Origin: Chitinophagaceae bacterium
GTDB taxonomy: Bacteria > Bacteroidota > Bacteroidia > Chitinophagales > Chitinophagaceae
Direction of reading: 5' to 3'
Length of the DNA stretch: 64,000 nt
Assembly (NCBI GenBank): GCA_025449645.1
Contig: JANWIY010000085.1
Location: forward strand, 1-64,000
In this document: in pieces, positions 39,235-48,856 of the stretch
How the letters are laid out: every line of letters begins with the position of its first letter
How positions within the stretch are numbered: position 1 is the first letter of the stretch
Made by a program: the position numbers and the translations under genes
The notes under the pieces: model-generated
Databases searched by the model: none
What the model was told of the DNA's origin: nothing
The model's input: only the letters and a program-made list of their open reading frames with translations

Positions 39235-39979
39235 TGGCGCAGGCCTGAAGAATAAACTGGAAGAGCTTTCCGCTCTTCCAGGAGAGAGCCCAATGGATAA
39301 AAACCTGGCCTGGGACAAACTGTATTTGCATCTGCGCAAAAGGCAAAACCGAAATATAACGATTTGGTATTGGGCTGCTGCAGCCTGTCTCGTGATATCC
39401 TTAATTATGGCCAGCATCCTGGAAACTAATAAAACCGGGAATCCGGTTAATTACCATGCTGCAAATGCAGTTACGCAGCACCGGCCAAATCCGGAACAGC
39501 TTGCCAAAAAACAAAATCCAATTTTACGGGATGAAACCGTTTCAAATAACATGAAGGGCATTCAGGAAATAATTGAAAAGAAACAAGGCAGATCTGTTTT
39601 ATCCATTCATTCTCAAAAGAACAACCGTTCAATCGTTCACAGCAACATTTCCCTATGGAAGGCAAAACCAGAATCCGCACAAATCGTAACGGTCAATCAG
39701 CTGCCAACACCGACCCTGGCTCATGAGGGTCTGGCCATATCTCTTTACGATCAGGGAAAAACAAAAACGAATCCACTGATTGCAAAAGGGAAACTTCGTG
39801 TAGTACATGTGAATGAATTGGATGAGCCCTCAGGAGAAGACCATAAATGGGTCAGGAATTCCGGCCGACTTTCGCTGCAGATACAATTGATTGGTCAGAC
39901 CATTCCGCAAAATAGCTACATGGAATCAGGTCATTCAGAGTATGGAATCTTAAAAATCAGCCTTCCTTCTTCAAACTAA
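39215..39979 (+). CDS. Single-TM protein, candidate anti-sigma factor, overlapping the sigma gene
   Basis: Cytoplasmic N-terminus, TM ITIWYWAAAACLVISLIMASI, overlaps sigma stop. Confidence 0.65.
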   Translation, partial: PEEKHADGAGLKNKLEELSALPGESPMDKNLAWDKLYLHLRKRQNRNITIWYWAAAACLVISLIMASILETNKTGNPVNYHAANAVTQHRPNPEQLAKKQNPILRDETVSNNMKGIQEIIEKKQGRSVLSIHSQKNNRSIVHSNISLWKAKPESAQIVTVNQLPTPTLAHEGLAISLYDQGKTKTNPLIAKGKLRVVHVNELDEPSGEDHKWVRNSGRLSLQIQLIGQTIPQNSYMESGHSEYGILKISLPSSN

Positions 39980-39984
39980 GTAAT

Positions 39985-41100
39985 ATGAAAAAGATCTTGC
40001 TCATGCTGATGCTCTCAGGGAGCGTCAAGGGCTCGCTTTTTGCCCAGGAAAACACGCCCATCAGCGGCGCAGACAAAAAGTTTGAGCTTTCATCCGATAA
40101 GTTCAGCCGTCGTTTCCTTATAGATCTGGGGAAAGGAAATAAACTTCAGATAGAATTGAAAGAGATGTCCGATCTCGACCGGCTGAAAAATATGGATTCT
40201 CTCCTGCGTGTAATCTTGCAGGATATCGCATACCTGCGCGATTCACTTTCAGATGAAATAACCTCCAAAAGAATCGATTACCTAATGGATTCTTCGGGAA
40301 GAAAGGAGATCCGGTTCCAGCAGTTTAAGCCAAAAGGTTCTATTTTCCTATTGAATAAGGGCGACCTGGCAGCCTTAAAACTGGAACAGGATACGGTTAA
40401 TTTTATAGGAGTGATTCACTATCAGGCCAGGGTTGCACTGAGGAAACCTTTTCCGGATATCCGATATTACCAGGTTAGCTTTTTTGTTAATCAACTCGAT
40501 GAATTGCCTTCGATTCTCGCCTCCGGCCTGAATGATAAAATACTCAGTTTGCAGAATAATGTGAATTCCGGGTGGCAGCGGGATAAAACCGGTATGATGC
40601 ATTTGCAAAGAGATCCGGGGATATCTGCAAAACTGCCAAAAGGATATTTTGAAGGTCATGGTGACTTCATAAAAACGGTAATTTCCGTCAATGTTCAGAA
40701 TTATAAAAACTATTTTGTTCCCTCATTCAGTCTTGGAGCCACCTTAACCATCAGCAACGCTGTATTCAAATATGATATAGGTCTCCTATGGGAACCGCAG
40801 TTCCTTTTTCAGAATACTCAGGGCACTCTGAAAACATTCCGCAATGATTTCCTTACGCTGACCTGGGGGCAGGGATTTGTCCGTGATCACGACCCCAGGA
40901 AGGAATCCACCCTGCTGACCGTATTTTCTATTGGTTACCTGATCAGAAGGGAGGGTGAATATTTTGACAACCATACCATCCGTTTGGGAGCCGGAAGTAT
41001 ATCGTTATTCGAAGGCAAAACAAAAATTGAACCGGCTATTTTCTTCCATGATTTTTTCAGGCAGGTAACGCCCGGACTGAGATGGATTCAGGGATTCTAG
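39985..41100 (+). CDS. Secreted/outer-membrane hypothetical protein, third gene of sigma module
   Basis: Signal peptide MKKILLMLMLSGSVKGSLFAQ; 5 bp after previous stop. Confidence 0.7.
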   Translation: MKKILLMLMLSGSVKGSLFAQENTPISGADKKFELSSDKFSRRFLIDLGKGNKLQIELKEMSDLDRLKNMDSLLRVILQDIAYLRDSLSDEITSKRIDYLMDSSGRKEIRFQQFKPKGSIFLLNKGDLAALKLEQDTVNFIGVIHYQARVALRKPFPDIRYYQVSFFVNQLDELPSILASGLNDKILSLQNNVNSGWQRDKTGMMHLQRDPGISAKLPKGYFEGHGDFIKTVISVNVQNYKNYFVPSFSLGATLTISNAVFKYDIGLLWEPQFLFQNTQGTLKTFRNDFLTLTWGQGFVRDHDPRKESTLLTVFSIGYLIRREGEYFDNHTIRLGAGSISLFEGKTKIEPAIFFHDFFRQVTPGLRWIQGF

Positions 41101-41120
41101 GAATACCGGTTGAACCAGAA

Positions 41121-41170
41121 GCCATTTGAAACCGCCCCTTTTTAAGGTAAACCGGTTTCAAATGGCTTTT
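41121..41170. terminator. Hairpin terminator
   Basis: 14-bp perfect inverted repeat GCCATTTGAAACCG...CGGTTTCAAATGGC followed by TTTT. Confidence 0.8.
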
Positions 41171-41210
41171 CATATTGTGCAAGTATTTCTCTACCTGTAC
41201 AATGTTCCGG

Positions 41211-41591
41211 TTACATAAAAAATTCTTCCAAAGCAATTTTACCATCCTTGACCTGGTAAACACAAATTTCTGCCATGTTAGAACGACCCCGGCCCTTCAT
41301 GGTAACATCCATATCCAGCTTCATGGCAATGGCATTGCCGGCAACAATAGGATCGGAAATCTTGATACCATGTACATTTTCAACCATTTCTTCAAACTTA
41401 TGTCCTTTCTTAATAATGGCCTGCAGACCCCTGGTTTCTTTTTCAAATCCGGCGGAAGCCTCCGGCTCGATACTGATTGCATTTTGCGAAAACAATTCTT
41501 TCTGGGCATCTTCATACTTTCCCTCAGAACAAAGGGAGTGTAGGCGCCCTGCAATTTGCTTTGTTGTCATTACTGCTTCTTTTGTTGTCAT
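41211..41591 (-). CDS. SnoaL-like/NTF2-fold protein
   Basis: Small polyketide-cyclase-like fold pattern: VENVHGIKISDPIVAGNAIAMKLDMDVTMKGRGRSNMAEICVYQVKDGKIALEEFFM. Confidence 0.75.
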   Translation of the reverse strand: MTTKEAVMTTKQIAGRLHSLCSEGKYEDAQKELFSQNAISIEPEASAGFEKETRGLQAIIKKGHKFEEMVENVHGIKISDPIVAGNAIAMKLDMDVTMKGRGRSNMAEICVYQVKDGKIALEEFFM

Positions 41592-42024
41592 AACTCATGT
41601 TTTAAAATTAAAAAATAGTCCTTATCAGGTAATCTTTTTCTGCGGCAAATATCGAACCAGTCGCTTTATCCTGACCAACCTTGGACCGGTGTCAGGTTCG
41701 GCCAGTCCGTCTTCCAAATTCATAAATAACTGGTTATCTATTCAAAACCCGGTCATGCGCATATTAAGTCATTGCCTCGTCTTCCCCTCCATGGGTAAAT
41801 GCAGAACCAGGTTGTCCCTGGCAAAATCCCATGCCAACTCATCCTGCTCCGATACCTGTTGGATTCGTGGTGCCCCTCTATTTGCTGTTTAATAGACGAG
41901 CTTTGGCGCCGCTTGTGGTAAACCATGCGGCAACTGCCGGAAGAATTAACATTTTCATAAATCCAGCTTTGATATGAAAGGCTTTTCTGAACTGAAAATC
42001 TGTCTACATAACTGGTAGGGTCTA

Positions 42025-42177
42025 ACTCAGTATAGCTTTATTTTCATCCTGATCCGTCTGGAAGATACTGTGCTGCTGGCAGGAAGTATCGGTCTATTCC
42101 TTATACTTGCACTCATTATGCATGCCAGCAAGAAAATAAATTGGTATGGTGCGGACCTGTCAACGTCAAATACATAA
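42025..42177 (+). pseudogene. CreD C-terminal remnant
   Basis: + strand reading TQYSFIFILIRLEDTVLLAGSIGLFLILALIMHASKKINWYGADLSTSNT* resembles the LEDxALLxGSxxLFxxLAxxMxxTRxxDWY end of CreD; no in-frame upstream gene. Confidence 0.65.
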
Positions 42178-42240
42178 AATCAGATCTTTCTGAAAAGAGA
42201 CATTTAAAACCGGGCTAGGTTTATACCTGCTATTCAACTA

Positions 42241-42606
42241 ATGAAAATGAAACAAAAAACAGGAAGATCGTTTATAACTGCATTTTCTGGTCTGTGCTAT
42301 TTCTTTCTTCACGAAAAGAACGGAAGAATTCAGGCCATCATTTGTGTCTGTACCCTGATACTTGCTGTTTTATTTAATATCTCTTCCCTGAAATGGATTG
42401 CCGTTTTATTGTGCAGTGGATCCGTGCTCTGTTTGGAAATGCTTAATAGCGCTTTGGAAAAATTGGCTGATATCGTGGAGCCGGCATTTCATCCCCATAT
42501 CAAAATCCTAAAAGACGTTGCCGCCGGAGGCGTTCTTCTGGCTTCCATTATCAGTGCAATTATAGGCACAATTATTTTCTTACCTGAAATATTAAGGTAT
42601 TTATGA
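42241..42606 (+). CDS. dgkA: Diacylglycerol kinase family protein
   Basis: GLCYFFLHEKNGRIQAIICVCTLI, EMLNSALEKLADIVEPAFHPHIKILKDVAAGGVLLASI. Confidence 0.93.
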   Translation: MKMKQKTGRSFITAFSGLCYFFLHEKNGRIQAIICVCTLILAVLFNISSLKWIAVLLCSGSVLCLEMLNSALEKLADIVEPAFHPHIKILKDVAAGGVLLASIISAIIGTIIFLPEILRYL

Positions 42607-42755
42607 AAACAGCTTTTTTAACCATTTATTATTCCATCTTTCATGCTGCGCAGCATTTTAGCGCCTGGGCACTTACTCTGATATTCAGTTGCATGCTGGG
42701 AATTATGTATGCGAGGGTGAAGCAAATGCAACAAAAAAATACCGCTAACTGGTAA
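42603..42755 (+). CDS. 50-aa single-TM mini-protein coupled to dgkA
   Basis: ATGA overlap with dgkA stop; MKTAFLTIYYSIFHAAQHFSAWALTLIFSCMLGIMYARVKQMQQKNTANW*. Confidence 0.6.
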   Translation: MKTAFLTIYYSIFHAAQHFSAWALTLIFSCMLGIMYARVKQMQQKNTANW

Positions 42756-42806
42756 GCAAGAAAAACAATTCACTCAAAAGCCCATTGTTTTATAATTTCG
42801 CGCTGC

Positions 42807-45740
42807 ATGACTTCCATAAATGAAAAGCTGAGCGCATTATCCGGGCAATTGGCAGGCGAACTCTATACAGATGACCGCATGAGGATCCTTTACGCAACCG
42901 ACGCGTCCGCCTACCGGGAGATGCCTCTGGCTGTGGCCATCCCAAAATCAAAGGATGACCTCAGGATACTGATTGATTTTGCAAGGGAAAATCAAACCTC
43001 TCTCGTACCAAGAACTGCCGGCACCTCATTGGCAGGCCAGGTCGTCGGTAATGGAATCATCGTGGACGTTTCAAAAAACTTCAACCAAATCCTCGAGCTG
43101 AATACAGCAGAACGCTGGGTAAAAGTGCAGCCAGGGGTGATCCGGGATGAACTGAATATGTTCCTGATGCCATATGGTTTATTTTTTGGGCCGGAAACCT
43201 CCACAGCCAACCGCGCGATGATCGGAGGCATGGTGGGAAATAATTCCTGCGGTTCCAATTCTGTCGTCTATGGCAGCACAAGGGAACACCTGCTTGCAGT
43301 GAACGCCCTGCTCAGCGATGGCTCCGAGACCGTATTCACATCGGTAACCATTGATGAATTTCACCTGAAGTGCGAGCGCCAGGATCTGGAGGGAAGTATT
43401 TACAGGACCGTAAGATCCATGCTGGGAAATACTGTCAACCAAACTGAAATAAAGAATCAGTTTCCGAAGAAAAGTGTAGAAAGAAGGAATACCGGCTATG
43501 CCCTGGACATTCTGATGAATTCAGCACCTTTTGTTGCAGGCGGGCCAGATTTTAATTTTTGCAAACTTATTGCCGGTTCAGAAGGCACACTGGCATTCAT
43601 CACGGAAATAAAATTGAATATTATTCCGATCCCTCCGGGGGAAACCGGTTTGCTTTGTGTTCATTTCCATTCAGTGGACGAATCCCTGCGTGCAAACCTG
43701 ATTGCCATTAAATATCACCCCAGTGCCAGTGAACTGATCGACCATTATATTCTCGAGTGCACCAAAGAAAATATCGAGCAAAACAAGAACCGTTTCTTTG
43801 TGAAAGGCGATCCGGGCGCCATCCTCGTCATTGAATTCAAAAGGCCTGGCAGAAAAGAAATTGAAGAGATCGCAAATCAGGTAGCAGATGAAATGAAGCT
43901 TGCTGGCCTGGGATATCATTATCCCTTGTTATTTGGAGAAGAAAGTAAAAAAATCTGGAGCCTGCGGAAGGCCGGACTGGGCCTCCTGGGCAATATGCCG
44001 GGAGATGAAAAGGCCGTACCGGTTATTGAGGACACGGCAGTAGATGTGCAGGACCTCCCGCAATATATTTCTGATTTTAATTTGATACTTGAAAAATATG
44101 GTTTGCATGCCGTGCACTATGCCCATGCGGGTTCCGGCGAAATACACCTTCGCCCTATCATTAACCTGAAAACAGCAGAAGGAAATAAACTCTTCAGGAC
44201 CATCGCTGAGGAAATAGCGTCCCTGGTTAAGAGATACCGGGGTTCCCTGAGTGGGGAGCACGGGGATGGAAGGCTGAGAGGTGAATTCATCAGGCAAATG
44301 GTTGGCGACAGGAATTATGAATTGTTCAGAACCATTAAAAGAACCTGGGATCCTGCAAATATTTTCAACCCGAACAAGATTGTGGATACTCCTCCGATGA
44401 ATACCATGCTGCGTTATGCACCCGGGCAAAAAACACCTGAATTCAAAACCGTTTTTCGTTTCATGGGACAGAGCATATTGCAGCATGCGGAACAATGCAA
44501 TGGCACGGGGGATTGCCGCAAAACCCATCTGTCCGGCGGTACGATGTGTCCTTCCTATATGGCTACCAGGAATGAGAAAGATACGACGAGGGCAAGAGCA
44601 AATATATTGAGGGAATATCTCACCAATTCCAACAAGCTTAACCGCTTCGATCAAAAGGAAATACTGGATGTCATGGATCTTTGCCTTAGCTGCAAGGCTT
44701 GCAAATCAGAATGCCCTTCCAATGTTGACGTGGCCAAACTCAAGGCAGAATTTCTCCAACAATATCATGATGCCAACGGTGTGCCATTCCGGTCAAAGCT
44801 TATCGCGAATTTCAACCGCTCAGCCAGACTTGGATCCCTGGCACCTGGAATCTATAATTTCATGATGACCAATCCTGCGGTCAGCAGTTTATTAAAGCGC
44901 ATTTCAGGCTTTGCGCAGGATCGGTCCATGCCTACCCTTCATAAAGCAAGTTTGTTAAAATGGTATAGGAAAAGAAAACCGACCACACCGCCGAATCGCG
45001 CCGGGAATGGTAGAAAACTGTATTTGTTTTGCGATGAATTTACCAATTACAATGACACGGAAATAGGCATCAAAGCCATACTCTTACTGGAAAAATTGGG
45101 CTACGAAGTGATTATTCCTGCACATGAAGAAAGCGGAAGGGCCTGGATGTCCAAAGGTTTGCTGAGAGAAGCAAAAAAAATAGCAAACAAAAATATAGTT
45201 ACCCTGAGTAAGCTGGTGAACACCGAATCTCCCCTGCTCGGAATTGAACCCAGTGCTATCCTGGCTTTCCGGGATGAATATATTGATCTGGCAGATGATG
45301 AAAATCTCGAAGCGGCCAAAATACTATCGGCGAACACATTCATGCTAGACGAGTTCATGGCAATTGAAATAGCAAGGGGAAATATTAAAAAAGAGCTTTT
45401 CACGAAAGAAAAACGGTTTATTAAATTGCACGGGCATTGCCAGCAGAAAGCATTATCATCTATCACCCCTACCATCAGTATGCTTTCCATTCCCGAAAAT
45501 TATAAGGTGGAAAACATTCCCTCAGGCTGTTGCGGAATGGCAGGATCCTTTGGATTTGAAAAAGAGCATTATGAGCTTTCAATGAAAATCGCCGAACTGG
45601 TCTTGTTGCCTGCCGTAAGGAAAGAAGCAGAAGATGTTATCATTGCTGCGCCGGGAACAAGTTGCCGCCACCAGATTAAAGACGGAACCGGAAGGATAGC
45701 CTTGCATCCGGTTGAAATTCTTTATCATGCCCTTCTATAG
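42807..45740 (+). CDS. FAD-binding and (Fe-S)-binding oxidoreductase (GlcD-GlcF fusion; D-lactate/2-hydroxyacid dehydrogenase-like)
   Basis: FAD motif VPRTAGTSLAGQVVGNGIIVDVS, HAHAGSGEIHLRP, SGEHGDGRLRGEF, CLSCKACKSECPSNVDV, CCGMAGSFGFEKEHYELS. Confidence 0.93.
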   Translation: MTSINEKLSALSGQLAGELYTDDRMRILYATDASAYREMPLAVAIPKSKDDLRILIDFARENQTSLVPRTAGTSLAGQVVGNGIIVDVSKNFNQILELNTAERWVKVQPGVIRDELNMFLMPYGLFFGPETSTANRAMIGGMVGNNSCGSNSVVYGSTREHLLAVNALLSDGSETVFTSVTIDEFHLKCERQDLEGSIYRTVRSMLGNTVNQTEIKNQFPKKSVERRNTGYALDILMNSAPFVAGGPDFNFCKLIAGSEGTLAFITEIKLNIIPIPPGETGLLCVHFHSVDESLRANLIAIKYHPSASELIDHYILECTKENIEQNKNRFFVKGDPGAILVIEFKRPGRKEIEEIANQVADEMKLAGLGYHYPLLFGEESKKIWSLRKAGLGLLGNMPGDEKAVPVIEDTAVDVQDLPQYISDFNLILEKYGLHAVHYAHAGSGEIHLRPIINLKTAEGNKLFRTIAEEIASLVKRYRGSLSGEHGDGRLRGEFIRQMVGDRNYELFRTIKRTWDPANIFNPNKIVDTPPMNTMLRYAPGQKTPEFKTVFRFMGQSILQHAEQCNGTGDCRKTHLSGGTMCPSYMATRNEKDTTRARANILREYLTNSNKLNRFDQKEILDVMDLCLSCKACKSECPSNVDVAKLKAEFLQQYHDANGVPFRSKLIANFNRSARLGSLAPGIYNFMMTNPAVSSLLKRISGFAQDRSMPTLHKASLLKWYRKRKPTTPPNRAGNGRKLYLFCDEFTNYNDTEIGIKAILLLEKLGYEVIIPAHEESGRAWMSKGLLREAKKIANKNIVTLSKLVNTESPLLGIEPSAILAFRDEYIDLADDENLEAAKILSANTFMLDEFMAIEIARGNIKKELFTKEKRFIKLHGHCQQKALSSITPTISMLSIPENYKVENIPSGCCGMAGSFGFEKEHYELSMKIAELVLLPAVRKEAEDVIIAAPGTSCRHQIKDGTGRIALHPVEILYHALL

Positions 45741-45893
45741 AACTGAAAAAATTATTTTAACCTGCCGTAATTGTAGTCTGAACCGAAAAAGCCTTTCAGC
45801 AGGATAAATTTAAATGGGTTTAGAAGCACCAGATAATGAAATTGCCTAACTTTCATTTTGTCATTGAACCATCCTACGAATTAAAATGACTAT

Positions 45894-46700
45894 ATGTTTT
45901 ACACCCAGTCATTCCGGCCCGATAATTTACTCCGGAATGTAATCGACTCTTATTTGTATGTGAAGGCAGAATTGGATGGTCCCTGCACGGATTATAGTTT
46001 TCTCCCAAAAGTTAACCAGCAACTTTCTTTCAATCTCGGTCGGGAAAAAACAATCTTTGACCTGGATAACCAGGAATATGTTCCTTCCGATATACTGATC
46101 GGGCAGAATAACCGAACCTGCCGGATAAAGGTATTCAATGGTATGAACCGGCTGATTATAAATCTGAAACCTTTGGGCTGGTATAAATTATTTAAGGTGC
46201 CAGCGCATCGTTTTATTAACCGGAGCACCAATTTGATTAGTTTATTGGGAAATGAAATTGTCTTAATCATTCAGCAAATAAAGGAATGCCAGGACAATAA
46301 AAAGCAAATAAAATTGCTGGATGTTTTTTTTCTTGAACGGCTTCAGCAGCAGGGAAACTGCAAAAACCTGGAAGAAGCAGTGAAGCTGATCCACGAAGCA
46401 AAAGGAAATATTACCGTTAACCAGCTGGAAAGAGAGGTATTTATTACACGAAGAAGCCTTGAGCGTTATTTTTTGGATCAGGCTGGTTTATATCCAAAAA
46501 TGTATGCGCGTATTGTACGCTTTAAGGAAACCATAAAATATCTTGAAAAAAATCAAAAGCCAAATTGGCCTTATTTCACGAATGGGCTGGGCTATTGCGA
46601 CCAAAGTCATTTTATTAATGAATTTCAACATTTTGCTGGATGCGCCCCAACGCGATATTTCGAGCAGCCCCTGGGTTTTGAGATGGCACTGAAAACTTAA
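45894..46700 (+). CDS. AraC family transcriptional regulator
   Basis: C-terminal ITVNQLEREVFITRRSLERYFLDQAGLYPKMYARIVRFKETIKYL...CDQSHFINEFQHFAGCAPTRYF. Confidence 0.9.
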   Translation: MFYTQSFRPDNLLRNVIDSYLYVKAELDGPCTDYSFLPKVNQQLSFNLGREKTIFDLDNQEYVPSDILIGQNNRTCRIKVFNGMNRLIINLKPLGWYKLFKVPAHRFINRSTNLISLLGNEIVLIIQQIKECQDNKKQIKLLDVFFLERLQQQGNCKNLEEAVKLIHEAKGNITVNQLEREVFITRRSLERYFLDQAGLYPKMYARIVRFKETIKYLEKNQKPNWPYFTNGLGYCDQSHFINEFQHFAGCAPTRYFEQPLGFEMALKT

Positions 46701-46771
46701 TAATTGTCACTTTTTTCCAATATTTCATCCAAAAGGGATTTTAGCTTACACTCCAACCAAATTTAATTGAC

Positions 46772-47467
46772 ATGGAAAACACCAACCAGAAAAATGGAAA
46801 CCCGAGAAGGGATTTTCTCGGGAAACTCGCTGCCGGGGCGGCCGCCGTTGGCATGGCCACCCTGCCGAATCCGGCAAAAGCAATGTCCCTGACGGAAACG
46901 GCCTTCAAATATGCCGACGATCCGGAGCTATGGCTCGCCAGAATTAAAGGAAAACACAAGATTGTATTTGATGTGACCGCTCCACACGAGATCTTTCCCT
47001 TTGCGTGGCCAAAAGTATTTTTGATGACGAATGGCGCAGCGGCAAAGGATTGTACAGCAGTTGTGATCCTGCGGCACAGCGCCATTCCCTATGCCCTCGG
47101 AAATGATATTTGGGCTAAATATAAATTCGGAGAAATGTTCAAAATGAATGATCCGAAAACCAACGCCCCTTCAGTTCGCAATCCATTCTGGCAACCGAAG
47201 CCCGGGGACTACTCCGCGCCGGGGCTGGGGAATGTGGACATCGGTATCAATCAGCTGATGGACGATGGTGTACTTTTTTGTGCCTGTGATGTTGCCCTTA
47301 CTGTGTTTAGTGCCATGGCGGCCGGAAGCATGAATATGAGCGCAGGAGATGTAAAAAAAGAGTGGCTGGCTGGTGTATTGCCCGGCATCCAGGTTGTTCC
47401 ATCCGGCGTTTGGGCTGTTGGCCGGACGCAGGAACATGGTTGCTCATATTGTTTTGTGGGCGAATGA
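46772..47467 (+). CDS. Tat-exported DsrE-like fold protein
   Basis: Twin-Arg signal GNPRRDFLGKLAAGAAAVGMATLPNPAKA; conserved GVLFCACDVAL and LPGIQVVPSGVWAVGRTQEHGCSYCFVGE. Confidence 0.78.
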   Translation: MENTNQKNGNPRRDFLGKLAAGAAAVGMATLPNPAKAMSLTETAFKYADDPELWLARIKGKHKIVFDVTAPHEIFPFAWPKVFLMTNGAAAKDCTAVVILRHSAIPYALGNDIWAKYKFGEMFKMNDPKTNAPSVRNPFWQPKPGDYSAPGLGNVDIGINQLMDDGVLFCACDVALTVFSAMAAGSMNMSAGDVKKEWLAGVLPGIQVVPSGVWAVGRTQEHGCSYCFVGE

Positions 47468-48456
47468 AGCGAGCAACAATTATTATTTTAATTGCCATTC
47501 TGCTTATCATCCTGGCAGGGAAAATTATTTTTTTCCCCGGTCATAAAAAAAATGCAGATGCAAGGTCCGGCGGACCGATATCGAAAATTTCAGAGAAGAC
47601 TGAATGGCTGGCGCCGGATACAAGTCTTATTCCGCATACGGCGGAGGGCGATTTGATCCGTTTAGGCCGCAGGCTTATTGCAAATACTTCATTTTATTTC
47701 GGTCCGGCGGGTACCATCAACCATCGCGCAAACGGAATGAATTGTCAGAATTGCCATCTGGATGCAGGTACCCGCATTTTTTCCAACAGCTTTGCTGCTG
47801 TAGCCTCCACATATCCCTTATTCAGGTCCAGAAGCGGAAGGATCGAATCCATAGAATTCAGGATCAATGAATGCCTGGAAAGGAGCCTGAATGGCAGAAA
47901 AATAGACAGCGGCAGTACGGAAATGAAAAGCATGGTAGCCTATTTGAAATGGGTGGGTAAAGAGGTTCTGAAAGAATCAAGGCCCCGCGGCGCTGGTACG
48001 GAGGAATTGGCCTTTCTGGACAGACAGGCCGATACACTCAAAGGCAGGCTTGTGTTTCAGCTGAAATGCCAGGTTTGCCACGGCCCGGACGGCCAGGGAA
48101 TCTTAGCAATCGATAAGAATTCATACATCTATCCGCCGCTCTGGGGCGAACATAGTTACAACACAGCAGCTGGTTTGTACCGGCTCACCAAATTGGCGGG
48201 GTATATTAAATATTCCATGCCCTTCGGCACAAGGTATCCTGCTCCCCAACTGACAGATGAACAAATCTGGGATGTTGGGGGTTTCATAAATTCAATGCCG
48301 CGCCCGGTTAAGTTTTTTAAATATGATTGGCCCGTGCTGGAAACCAAACCAGTGGATTATCCATTCGGCCCCTACACGGATAGCTTTTCAGAGCAACAAC
48401 ATAAATACGGCCCTTTTGGTCCGATAAAAAAAGCAAAGGGAGCACTCTCAAAGTAG
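47464..48456 (+). CDS. Diheme cytochrome c, TsdA (thiosulfate dehydrogenase)-like
   Basis: Two CxxCH (NCQNCHLDAGTR, KCQVCHGPDG); INECLERSLNGRKIDSGSTEMKSMVAYLKWV pattern; ATGA overlap with upstream gene; start corrected from 47362. Confidence 0.85.
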   Translation: MKRATIIILIAILLIILAGKIIFFPGHKKNADARSGGPISKISEKTEWLAPDTSLIPHTAEGDLIRLGRRLIANTSFYFGPAGTINHRANGMNCQNCHLDAGTRIFSNSFAAVASTYPLFRSRSGRIESIEFRINECLERSLNGRKIDSGSTEMKSMVAYLKWVGKEVLKESRPRGAGTEELAFLDRQADTLKGRLVFQLKCQVCHGPDGQGILAIDKNSYIYPPLWGEHSYNTAAGLYRLTKLAGYIKYSMPFGTRYPAPQLTDEQIWDVGGFINSMPRPVKFFKYDWPVLETKPVDYPFGPYTDSFSEQQHKYGPFGPIKKAKGALSK

Positions 48457-48479
48457 ACATAATTGAAAGCTGTGCATAG

Positions 48480-48856
48480 TGTCCTCCTGTATTGAGCGCC
48501 TGATTAAACGCTGGCGAAGCTCCATCCATGTGGGGGAATTTTGACCAATTATAATTAACTGGGCATTGCGGAAAAATAGCCAATGCCGGAAATTGTCTGC
48601 GAAGATTTTCTTTCAGGAACAAATCTCCTCCGTAAAGCAGTTGTGAGGCATTGTCGTTTCCCTGTTCACCAGAGCCATGTAATAAAACGACCAGCGCATA
48701 AACATAATCTTTTTTGGGATTTTCAGGATAAAGAATCCGGTACCGCAGGCTATCTCCATTGCAGATAAACATTTCCTTAGGATAGAGACTGCTGTCCTGG
48801 ACCTATATGCGAAAAGTATTACCGGAAAGAAAGAAGAGGATAATAATTTTTTTCAT
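48480..48856 (-). pseudogene. Broken alpha/beta hydrolase (esterase/phospholipase-like)
   Basis: ATG 48856 reads MKKIIILFFLSGNTFRI*VQDSSLYPKEMFICNGDSLRYRILYPENPKKDYVYALVVLLHGSGEQGNDNASQLLYGGDLF...: in-frame TAG in signal peptide and loss of the GxSxG half. Confidence 0.7.

Noticed and set aside
41211-41591. Duplicated start MTTKEAVMTTKQ as a programmed dual start
   Set aside because: A simple short direct repeat at the 5' end is sufficient; no supporting Shine-Dalgarno evidence in this phylum
41625-41723. 32-aa minus-strand ORF MNLEDGLAEPDTGPRLVRIKRLVRYLPQKKIT
   Set aside because: No promoter, terminator or recognisable pattern; lies in a decayed intergenic region
41275-41892. 205-aa plus-strand ORF
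   Set aside because: Antisense to the SnoaL-like gene and extends into apparently non-coding DNA; low-complexity Ser/Phe/Cys composition typical of a shadow ORF
43929-44654. 241-aa minus-strand ORF
   Set aside because: Fully antisense to the well-supported FAD/Fe-S oxidoreductase gene; translation has no recognisable domain
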